A stretch of 64,000 bases of DNA from Naematelia aurantialba (Eukaryota > Basidiomycota > Tremellomycetes > Tremellales > Naemateliaceae). This document shows, one piece after another, positions 55,421-64,000 of the stretch. The stretch spans positions 1,860,001-1,924,000 of the forward strand of contig JAKFAO010000001.1 in the NCBI GenBank assembly GCA_021527695.1, given 5' to 3'. How positions within the stretch are numbered: the first letter of the stretch is position 1; each line of letters starts with the position of its first letter. The notes below the pieces were generated by a model. That model saw only the letters and a list, made by a program, of their open reading frames with translations. It did not search any database and was not told where the DNA came from. Both the position numbers and the translations under genes were made by a program.

Positions 55421-57265
55421 TCACATGGCTCTGCGTAACCAGGATATGATCTCATGGCTCAGGTCGTGCCACTGCGGCGCATCGTACGCAGGATCGGCAG
55501 GACCGTCCGCGCCCACGAGAGTTTCGTATCGCGTTCCAACGAGTGAGATGGCCAGAGCGTCGAGAAACTGCTGTCGGGCCGTCGTCTCGGCTGTCGTCGA
55601 GGAGACGGAAGGGGTCAAGTGGAATGTCATGGCCATGATCACGGCGTGACGGCATGTAAGCGAAACCGACTATCCACGTCAGTGTCGGATTTCATCAATA
55701 TTTCGAACCTCCGATGGTCTTGGCATGGACATGGGATAGTATTTGGCGTGGGCATGGAGATAGGATTGGCATGCACACGGGACTAGGAATGGACATACGA
55801 TCTCGCCAAAGGGCAGAACCGCTTCGAGGCGATTGGTGAACTCGGGTGTCTGTCCGTACCGCCATTCCCCGCTCTGGAGCTCTCGCACCCCATCCCATAC
55901 TTTGCGATCCCGCACGACACTCTCCGAGACCTCACGAGTGACCATCTCCTTCCCTGGTCCAGCATAGACAGCCTCGAATTCATGCGTCACCGCTGAAACA
56001 AACTCGTCGTGCTTGATTGGCATGCCCTGTCGGAAGGCAGGGAGGTACGTGTTGAGTGTTGTTACTGGAGATCGAAACGAAGGTATTCCTTTCGTCTCAA
56101 TATTAGGCTATTCAGGGCGATTCAGTATGTGGGGAAGAGGAGATGGGTAACGGGCTGACGGAGGACGACTTGAGCGACTTGCCCAGCTCAGAGAGAGACG
56201 ACGATATCAGCATCGTGCCGTGGTGGTACGCTCGGTGCTGGATGATCTTGTATGCCGAGCCGGATACTGCACCTCGTCAGCCACAGAACGCAATCCCAGT
56301 CAGAATGCAGGTGTTGACAGGGATGGGAAAGGGAGGGTGGAGGACACGGGAGCGGACCTTTGAGCTCGCGCTGGCCATCACGGATAATCACGTCGTTTCG
56401 CTCGTTGACGTCGCATTGCGTGATGCCCAATCTATCTCTCACTGCTCTGGCGACGAGCTGTGCTCCATGTTCTCGCGTGAACATGAGTCGGGGGAGGATG
56501 ACTGAGAAATTCGTGTTGCCCATGTCCTTTAGTCACTTGAGCGGGCATATTCGACATCGAGAGGTTTGGGGGAGAAGGAAGACGAAACGACAGAACGAGC
56601 AAGGATGGGAAGAAGAGGAAGAAGAGGGAGAAGAGGGGGAAGAGAGAAGAACAGAGAATAAGGGAAAGAAGGGAAAGAAGAGGAAGAAGAGGAAGAAGAG
56701 GAAGAAGAGGAAGAAGAGAAGAAAAGGAAGAAGAAGAAAGTGAAGATGAGACGCACATGGTATACGGTGCCTCCGCCTGATCTGCGCCGAATGAGAGGTA
56801 TGCTGTCCGCACGCAGCATGCGAGGAGTCGCCTCTTTCCACGGATTCTGATTACGCCCAATCACCACACACGGGTGATTGCGGTACACGAACAGCACGGG
56901 CTGGTCGTGGGGTGTCGAGCGCAGGAGGTGATCTTCGTATGATAGGTTGAAGTAGGCATCGTGAGATTCCGACAGGTACGCCACGGGCTGCCGCTCGCGT
57001 CAGCGGACACATATACAAGACTTCAGTGGGGAGTTCCGATTGTGATTCAAGAGACTGGAGCGCAGAAGAGAGGACTGACAGCGTCGAGTTCAATGTTCGC
57101 TGTTGCCGCTGTCGCGGGTTGAGCAGACTTGTCTTCGTAGCGAGAGGGCGTCGCGGATATCTGGCGGGCGAAACGTGACGCCGCTGCGCAGAGGTCCTGA
57201 ATCTGCTGCGAGGCATGTCGAGACGAGCATGGCTGGCTCAGGCTATATGCTTTCGACAACAGCAT
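55421..57265 (-). CDS. Mitochondrial lipoate-protein ligase / lipoyltransferase
   Basis: Attaches lipoate or octanoate to the E2 and H proteins of 2-oxoacid dehydrogenases and glycine cleavage. The start at 57265 gives an Arg/Ser-rich mitochondrial presequence (MLLSKAYSLSQPCSSRHASQ, ISATPSRYEDKS). The next exon begins AYLSESHDAYFNLSYEDHLL, typical of LplA N-termini, then FVYRNHPCVVIGRNQNPWKE, the RRRSGGGTVYHDMGNTNFSV lipoyl-AMP pocket, and later SGSAYKIIQHRAYHHGTMLI (the SxxAYK..rr.-HH-GT motif with the catalytic Lys). C-terminal exons include EFTNRLEAVLPFGEI and the last QWHDLSHEIISWLRRAM. The intron 56527-56756 is a GAAGAG/CTTCTC microsatellite. Divergent from Rad4 with 413 bp between starts. 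Confidence 0.9.
56600..56745. repeat. GAAGAG/GGAAGAA microsatellite in a lipoate-ligase intron
   Basis: About 145 bp of polypurine on the plus strand, hence polypyrimidine on the sense strand, inside the 230-nt intron 56527-56756. Confidence 0.95.
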
Positions 57266-57678
57266 TTGTCGCTAAGGCATTTGGACGAGCAGTGTAGAGG
57301 AAGTTAGCTAGGTCATTTGCCGCAAAACGCTACAACAGCAGCTTTCAGGCACGAATTCCCGTTGCCACCAACCCGGTCGAAGCGATTTGACCCCTCATTG
57401 GACCAGATTTTACCGTACAAGTCTGGTCACCTTTGCTGCTGACTCTGGCCAGATGCAGCCCGAGAGGGTCCAGAATGGCTCTGGTTCGAAATCCGCTTCT
57501 TCCTATGCATGACCAGGCCACAAAGGCGAATCCGCGTCTTGACACCATTCCACAATGAGATTTCCGTGCCTGACGCGTCGCGTGTAGGCAAGCAAGTCGC
57601 ATCCCAGCTCCCGCGTTCATTCCTCTCTCATCTCTCACACCTCGTCGTCGGTCTGGGACTCGGCCTCGCGACGGAAGC
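57266..57678. promoter_or_regulatory. Divergent intergenic region (lipoate ligase / Rad4)
   Basis: A 413-bp region with an ACGCGT box at 57573-57578. No coding exon is recognised, and a weak GGTTCGAAATCC near 57487 is not part of a tRNA. Confidence 0.55.
57573..57578. promoter_or_regulatory. ACGCGT (MCB-like) box upstream of Rad4/Dpb11
   Basis: A perfect ACGCGT, within TGACGCGTCGCG, lies 101 bp upstream of the ATG of a replication-initiation gene. Chance occurrence cannot be excluded. Confidence 0.4.
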
Positions 57679-60600
57679 ATGAATCGCCGCGGGCACCAAT
57701 CGGTCAAGATCCCCAATGTCAAGTTGCGGCCTGCTCCAGCGCCGACGGCTGGCAGCTCGCGGACACGGACCAGACACAGGCAGAGCTCGCCTTTGAATGC
57801 CCTGGACGACGAGTTGCGCCGGAGGGTTTTGGAAGAGGCAGAAGGTGCGGGAGTCCGATTGGGGGGATGACACGCTTATACGTCACAGCGGAGGAAGCAT
57901 CGCATGTTGTGCTCGATGGGTCGTCGAAGCCTTGGGCCGGAATCGTCATCACATTTACAGGCGTGGATAACAAGGTGCGACTGCTGCACGACGGCGTTTC
58001 AGCGGTTTGTATCTATACTCATGGATCACAGTTGCGCCTCACAGAGCTCGTCAAAGAGCTCGGCGGGGAGGTCGAGAACGCGCTTACCATCACGGTCACT
58101 CATGTCGTCGCTGTCGGATTCAAATCCCCCAAGTATCTTGTGAGTCATCCTCACACTGTACAAGGGTCATCCTAACCCGCAAAGTACGCCGTGGAACATC
58201 GTCTGCCCGTGATGACGCCTGCATGGATCATCGACTCCCATACTGCCTGGCTTCGTGGTGAGGAGCTAGATGTACTCGGGGGCCAGGCGGGTTACAAGCT
58301 GTCCCCCTTCTCCGGACTGAAGATAGCCATCTCCGGCATTGAACCGCGTATGTACTCCATTTCCACTTTCTCATGCTCTCTATACGATACTGACGGGTCA
58401 GTCGAACGTCGCAAACAACTAGTCTCATATATCACGCAGTCCGGCGGCATCTACTCGAAAGACCTCGACCGCACGTGCACGCATCTCGTGTCTGCCAAAG
58501 CCACGTCCGACTCTAGGTCGTCCGAAAAGGTCAAATGGGCACTAAAGGAAATGCAGGATCGAGAAGTTGCGAGGCGGAGGGGGAAGAAGTTCCCAGACGA
58601 TGATATCAGGATCGTTTACGAGGAGTGGATCTGGGACTGTGTGGCATTTGCAGGACGATGGAAGGAGGAGTCGTACGACGCGAGCAAACCTCGGAGACGG
58701 GGCAGAGTAACTGCCGGTACGTTACGTCTAGTCCGGAAGAGGAGCGCAGCGCAGAGTTTGTGAAAACTGATGACTGGTCGTAGAGGACGTCCTGAGTGGG
58801 AAAGCCTTCGACGTACCGAAAGTCGAAGAGAAGCAGGCGGAAGAAGCGGAGAACGTCCAACCGGCGGTACTGAAGAAACGTAAGCGAGAACAGATGGATC
58901 TAGTTGGCGATATCATCTCGACTGCCGCCAAGAGACAACCCGACGAGAACAGTCGGGCTCACTCGCCCGTCTTAAAACACGAGCCGCCCGTAGAGGACGT
59001 GCAACAGCCTCAACTTGCGGATAAAGGCGCGAGGCGACCCACGGAGGTGGAACAAAAACCCTCAATCTTGCACACTTCTCGCCAGACGTCCTTCACCGCC
59101 GGACCCTCTGCCAGACCAAACGAAGCCGATGTCAAGCAGGCCGACGTTCGGGACCAGGGAATACCAGCGGGCCCCGAGCCTCGGCAATTCTTTGCTGGAT
59201 TACGCTTCACTCATAACATCGTCGATGAAGACTGCGCAGGATTGGAGAGAGCGATAGAGCTGCATGGCGGAACGGTGGTCGCAGGTGGTCCTACTGCAGA
59301 TGCCGACTACCTCATAATTCGCCTGTGAGTGCTTTGGTGCCGTGCAAAATTGGTCGAGCTGATACGGCGCAAGCCGCTCGAACTCCGCTGCAGGCTCATC
59401 ACATCGTCCCGCGAGACCACGCGTGGTGACGGAATGCTGGGTCGAGGGATGCTGTTTCGAGCAGACGCTGCTCTCGCCAGACGACAATGTAGTCTTCCAG
59501 CCTCTGCCTGCGCCGATGCCCATCTACGGTGCCGATAAATTACTCGTCCACTTGTCGGGTTTCTCGATTCCGGACGGAGTCTACCTGCGTCGTTTACTGA
59601 AAGCCATCGGTGAGCATTTGCGCAGGCACCCACAGGACTGGCTGAAACGTACCAGGCGGGCAACTATCGGTCAAATTGAATCGGCAAACGACTCATCTCG
59701 TGTGCGCTCAACCATTCGGGCAAAAGTACGACAAAGCCCACGAGTGGGGTGTGACGGTCGTTCGGGACAGCTGGCTCTTCGCGATGGCGCGGTCAGGCTG
59801 CCTCGAGCCCGAATCGGCTCATCGCCACGACGCGCGTCTCCCGCCGACGAATCGCGCGCTCGCCAAGCTCGCTGGCAAGAGCTCGATATCTGGCATGTCG
59901 GTCGTTTCCGAGCTGAACGACGCCATGGACTACTCGCGAGCGAAGCCCGAACGGAGCGCAATCAAGGCGGTCGCCTCGATGGACCAGCCGCGTGGCTCTT
60001 CCCAAGCCAGCAACCTCTCGCCATCGAGGCTGCTCAAGCTCACGCCCACGCATATCGATGACGGGATCGCTGAACAGCCCGCCGCCGTCAATACCCGCGC
60101 GAGCAGCAGCAGCGCTGTGCCCGAAGTGCCTGCCGCCGCCCATCCCCTGTCTCCACCCAAGACCGAGACGATGCGAAGACTCAACCAAGCTGCGCCTCTC
60201 GGGTCGCCGTCGTTGCCCAACATGGCTAACATGGACGTCAAGGCCACTGCGCCGAGTGACGTACACGACGACCCACATCTCGTGCGCACGACGTCTGCGC
60301 CGGTGGCGTCTGAGCCGCTGCCTCGCCGATCGAATCCGTTCGCAAAAGCCATTTCGACGTCTGGGCGCATCGAGCGCACCGCCACCGCCCAGGGACAGAG
60401 CACGACCGAGATGCTCCGCCTGCTAGCGGAACGAGAAGACGACAGCCCCTCGCCGCGCGGCAAGCTCGTGCGCCGCTCACGGCCTTCAGGAGCCAGTGCT
60501 GGAGCCAGTCGCAGCCGCCTCCGCTCGACAGGCACATCCGCCTCGCCCGGTACGCCCGCATCCGCTTCGGCATCCGCATCCGCACCGGCTTCCGCGTCGG

Positions 60601-60854
60601 CCTCGGCGTCAGTTTTCGCCGACCAGATCCGCGAGGAAGAGGAGCGGCAGTTGGAGGTGCAGGTGGACGTGCCGGAAGAGGGGATGGGGATGGGGATGGG
60701 GACGGAGCATGGTACTGCCGGTGCAGCCGGTGCAGCGGCGGACGCAGAGGAGAGCATGCGCGTCATGTATGTCGACCACGAGGCGGCGCGCACCAAGAGG
60801 AAGTTGATGGAGGCGGTGTTGCGTGGGAGCAGAGGCGAGGTGGCGGGCAAGTAG
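57679..60854 (+). CDS. Rad4/Dpb11/TopBP1-type multi-BRCT protein
   Basis: A nuclear scaffold for replication initiation and ATR checkpoint signalling that binds phosphoproteins. BRCT1: GSSKPWAGIVITFTGVDNK..LRLTELVKELGGEVENALTI..THVVAVGFKSPKYL (exons 57679-57850, 57895-57974 and on, phases checked). BRCT2: AVEHRLPVMTPAWIIDSHTA and GLKIAISGIE..RKQLVSYITQSGGIYSKDL..THLVSAKATSDSRSSEKVKW with YEEWIWDCVAFAGRW. BRCT3: PRQFFAGLRFTHNIVDED..LERAIELHGGTVVAGG..ADYLII and VTECWVEGCCFEQTLLSPDD. BRCT4: LLVHLSGFSIPDGVYLRRLLK, TTHLVCAQPFGQKYDKAHEW, GVTVVRDSWLFAMARSGCLE. A long C-terminal disordered part has Ala-Ser repeats (60545-60615) and a conserved-looking end YVDHEAARTKRKLMEAVLRG. Four BRCTs match Rad4/Dpb11. 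Confidence 0.93.
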
Positions 60855-60916
60855 GCGAGTGGAGCGCAGCCACGATAACGTGGGATGACTAGGATGACAA
60901 AGGTCACTGAATCTGC

Positions 60917-61013
60917 TACATGGTGCTCTGTACATGGTGCTCCCTACATGGTGCTTCCTACATGGTGCTCTCTACATTGTGCTCTCTACGTGGTGCTCTC
61001 TACAGGTGCTCTC
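60917..61013. repeat. 14-bp minisatellite, 7 copies
   Basis: Seven copies of TACATGGTGCTCTC with one to three changes each; the last copy is 13 nt. It sits between the convergent Rad4 and Ste6-like genes, starting 63 bp after the Rad4 stop. Confidence 0.95.
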
Positions 61014-61087
61014 TAGGTAGATGCTCTCAGGTAGATACAACATTGTCATGCCGCGAGGCCAGGCCATCCGTGTCGATGCAAGTCCAC

Positions 61088-64000
61088 TCAACTGCGGTTC
61101 CATTCTCCCGTGCGCATGAGCTGCGCAAACGTCCCTCCCCGCGCTACGAGGTCTGCAAACGTGCCTTCTTCTGCTACCCGTCCGTCTCCGAGGCAGATGA
61201 TCCTGTCACACCGCCGCATCGCGTCCAGCGAGTGCGTGATGAATATCGTCGTTCGTGTCTGCGCGTGGTCAGCCATGACGCCGAACACCAGACACCCGAC
61301 GGAATCTATCTATCTGTATTCGAAGAGATCCCCCCCCCCACTCCCCGGATGCACACCAAGTCCTCACTCACATCTTTGATCCGTGTGATCGTGTCCAGCA
61401 CAGCCTTTGCATTCTCGACGTCCAGCGCACTCGTGCACTCGTCCAGAATGAGGATGTTCGACCGCCGTACCAGCGCCCGCGCAATCTGTAACCTCTGTGC
61501 CTGTCCACCCGAGATCAAGCTGGCATTTTCGCCCAGAGTCGTATCGTACCCGTCCGGCAGGGTCATGATGAAATCATGAATTGCCGCGGCCTTTGCGGCC
61601 CGATGGATCTCCCCCAGCGCCACGTCTGAGCCGTACGCGATGTTCTCGGCAACAGTCGCGTCAAACAAGTTTGCAGATTGCGAGACGACGGCCACATGGT
61701 TCCGAAGCCACTTTGTATCGGCCTGAGACAAGTCGTGCTTGTCCAGCCGGATCTTCCCTGCAGTCGGCTCGTACAGGCGCTGAAGCAGCGCCGCTATTGT
61801 CGATTTACCCGATCCAGACGGCCCAACGATGGCGACGAATTCCCCGGCCGAGAGCGAAAAGCTGAGGTCCGACAGGACGCTCACGTTTGCGCGACCGGGA
61901 TATGCGAATGAGACGTGATCGAACGTGACGTTGCCGGTGATAGGGAAACGAAGGTGGCCTTCGAGCTCGTGTGCGTCGCGGTTCAGCGAGAAGAGACGAT
62001 AAAAGTCTGAACCTGCGACCCTCGCTTTGGCCAGAAGAGGGACTGACAGATGAGCTCGTGACCTGCCCGGGTGGCAATTCGGCAAATGAACTCACTGAAA
62101 TCCAACGCCTGCGAACCGAATGAAAGGGAAAACAGGACGAGATTGTACACTTGAAGCATTTGCGCATAGTTCAAGTACCCAGCCAAGATGAATTTCATCC
62201 CGACCCACATGAGCAGGGCTGGCGAGTTCAGTTCCTTCCGATAGCCACCCGAACCAGAAACACTGACCTTGGGAAAGTAAGGGCAGGCCTACCAGTAGAC
62301 CAATTCCAATGGCAACGATCCAGGCTGCACGACTCCCGCTCTGAAGCGCAGCAGCAGCATCTTGGTCGAATTTCTCCCTGAAAACTGACTCCAGCGCCAT
62401 AGCACGGATACCCCGGATGCTTGATACACTCTGGATGTCCTCAGCTTCCACCTAAATTTCTTCGAATCCAAGGCAGTTCTAGCTTACCTCGTAAAACGTT
62501 CTGGCAATGGCTTCCCTCTTCGCCTTATTTGCTACCTCTGCTTGATTGACCATTGAGTTGCTTCCAGTGACGACAGCCGCGAACATCGGCGCAACCGCGA
62601 TTCCGACCAACGTCAAGCGCCAATCTACCACCATGGCCCATATGATGCCCATGCCGACCATGATGACAAACACAAGGGCTTTGCCAATCACATCGCTCAT
62701 CAGGTGCGACATGTCTTCGGCGTCCTTGATGAGAGTTTGGACGAGGCGGGCAGGCGCGTTCACCGACTCGTCGAAGAATGACGAATCTTGCATGAGCACT
62801 GTCTCATATGCCCTCTCGCGGACCTTGGCAGTCCAGATCGATGCACCACCATAGAGAAAGTACTCTTGGACAAACGCGGATATCCCTTGGGCAACACAAA
62901 GCGCCAACACGATGAGGCTGTCTGTCTGAAGGCTCGAACTGGATCCGCCTTCTCCGACGATCAGCATGAGCTTCGCCAGAAAGAAGGACCATATTGGCGT
63001 GGAAGCGCCATGACCAACAGCTCCGATCACTCCAACAAGCACAAATAACTTTGACGGAACTGTCGGGAAGAAGCGACGGACTAGCGTTGTGACGGGCAAG
63101 ATAGGGCGAGAGGGACCCGATGGGGGGACCGCGATAGCGACTTCGCTCTTCAGCTCCTCGTTCACCTCACCACTGGTAGTGAATGGCAAGTGACGTGAAT
63201 ATCGGAGTTGTGGAACAGCCACATCCTTCTCCACCGCTTCGAGGCCGGTGGCTGGATTTCGGGATCGAGTTGATTCAATGCTGAGTTTCACGAAAGTCGG
63301 ATTGTCATGGCTTGGTCGATGCGATAGGCGACTTGCTGTTCGATGGGACAGGCGGCTTTGCAATCGCGAGTGATAGCTTGGGACGGTCAGTGACGATCGG
63401 TTCTGTGGCGTTATGTCGCTCTCATGACTTGGCCAGTTCGATATATTTGGGATGACGCTGAGTCGTCTGGAATCGCGCCTCTCGTTGACAGAAGATCGGC
63501 TGCCCACTTGAGCGTATTCGTCCAGAAGGTCATAGTACGTCGCGCTGATTGGTCGCGTTCCGATGCTGGATCGTGGCAGCGGGGACCGATCGAAGGTGAG
63601 CATCTCTTCGACGTCCCCGGTCTCCGGTCCTCTCCATTCGCACATCTTGGGAGTTATAGGCTCCACAGCCTGTTCAGCAGCCATCGACGCAAAAACGCCG
63701 ATTTCCGAGTTGTGCAATGGCGTCTTGCGCATCAGATCGGAACGAAACCCCTGCTCAGCGATAACACCGTTGGACATGACGTAGACAAAGTCCTCGGGAA
63801 GTATTTGAGACAGGTCATGGGTGATGACTATTGTCGTCTGATTCTTGCGCCACTGTTTGATGTTCTCGAAAACGACCACTCGGGATGTAGCATCAAGGGC
63901 CGACGTAGCCTCGTCTGAGGTCAGCCAATGCACCGAAACTGAAGCTCACCTAGGATGAGAATGGTTGGGTTCCTGATTCGCGCACGAGCAATTGCAAGTC
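61088..64000 (-). CDS. Ste6-like ABC transporter (subfamily B, mating-pheromone exporter type), 5' end outside window
   Basis: The 3' two-thirds of a full-size (TMD-NBD)x2 ABC exporter. At the right edge is the end of NBD1: LAIARARIRNPTILIL, a 35-nt intron (about 63917-63951), then DEATSALDATSRVVVFENIK and ITHDLSQILPEDFVYVM. A linker of about 190 residues follows, then TMD2: RFFPTVPSKLFVLVGVIGAV, GHGASTPIWSFFLAKLMLIV, DSFIV-like ALCVAQGISAFVQEYFL, MQDSSFFDES and MVVDWRLTLVGIAVAPMFAA. NBD2 has VTFDHVSFAYPGR, Walker A GPSGSGKST, Q-loop VVSQSANLF, signature LISGGQAQRLQIARAL, Walker B ILILDECTSALD and H-loop IFITHSLD. It ends ARGGTFAQLMRTGEWNRS at 61088. Similar fungal proteins export the farnesylated a-factor at the plasma membrane. 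The short linker and NBD order favour Ste6 over multidrug P-glycoproteins, but both are possible. Confidence 0.88.

Noticed and set aside
57480..57500. tRNA B-box-like GGTTCGAAATCC
   Set aside because: No A box, acceptor stem or cloverleaf could be formed around it.

Overview
The window is nuclear DNA from a filamentous or yeast-like fungus, most likely a basidiomycete of the Agaricomycotina type. Genes are packed about every 2.5 kb on both strands and are cut by many very short introns. These are commonly 35-55 nt, with GTRNGT-like donors and a CTGAC/CTAAC-like branch point just before the acceptor. The gene set is fungal: triose-phosphate-type sugar-phosphate transporter, TPR-SET protein, tetraspanin, CSC1 channel, Ste6-type pheromone exporter and Rad4/Dpb11. 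No species is claimed. Most proteins were recovered by joining exons by eye, so internal splice sites are predictions.

Layout, left to right: a Ser/Thr-rich single-pass membrane protein with a His-Glu repeat (-); a sugar-phosphate transporter (-) divergent from dUTPase (+); Rab18 (-) divergent from a hypothetical protein (+); a GNAT acetyltransferase (+) and a CRAL-TRIO lipid-transfer protein (+); Tvp38 (-), a TPR-SET protein (-), a tetraspanin (-) and a GH13 maltase (-); 6-phosphogluconate dehydrogenase (+), divergent from the maltase; a MARVEL-like protein (-) and a large CSC1/TMEM63 channel (-); a PIF1 helicase fused to an RNase H1-type hybrid-binding domain (+); an ALKBH1-type dioxygenase (+); a probable Mediator subunit 27 (-). 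An apparently intact two-ORF non-LTR retrotransposon follows (+), inserted in the interval between the MED27 and GST start codons. Then come an eEF1B-gamma-type GST (+), a serine/threonine dehydratase (+), a DUF1770-like protein (-) divergent from TRAPPC2L (+), a mitochondrial lipoate/octanoyl ligase (-) divergent from Rad4/Dpb11 (+), and the 3' part of a Ste6-like ABC transporter (-) running off the right edge.

The genes do not form one pathway. Several touch genome maintenance (dUTPase, Rad4/Dpb11, PIF1, AlkB homologue); dUTPase and Rad4 each have an ACGCGT box close upstream of the start. Others serve membrane traffic (Rab18, Tvp38, TRAPPC2L, Sec14-like) and primary metabolism (maltase, 6PGDH, dehydratase, lipoylation).

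The most notable observations are: a PIF1 helicase carrying an RNA:DNA-hybrid-binding module; three copies of a perfect 10-bp palindrome at exact 20-bp spacing between the two retrotransposon ORFs; three predicted 11-nt micro-exons; microsatellite-expanded introns that are mostly pyrimidine-rich on the sense strand; and short-period minisatellites that overlap stop codons.
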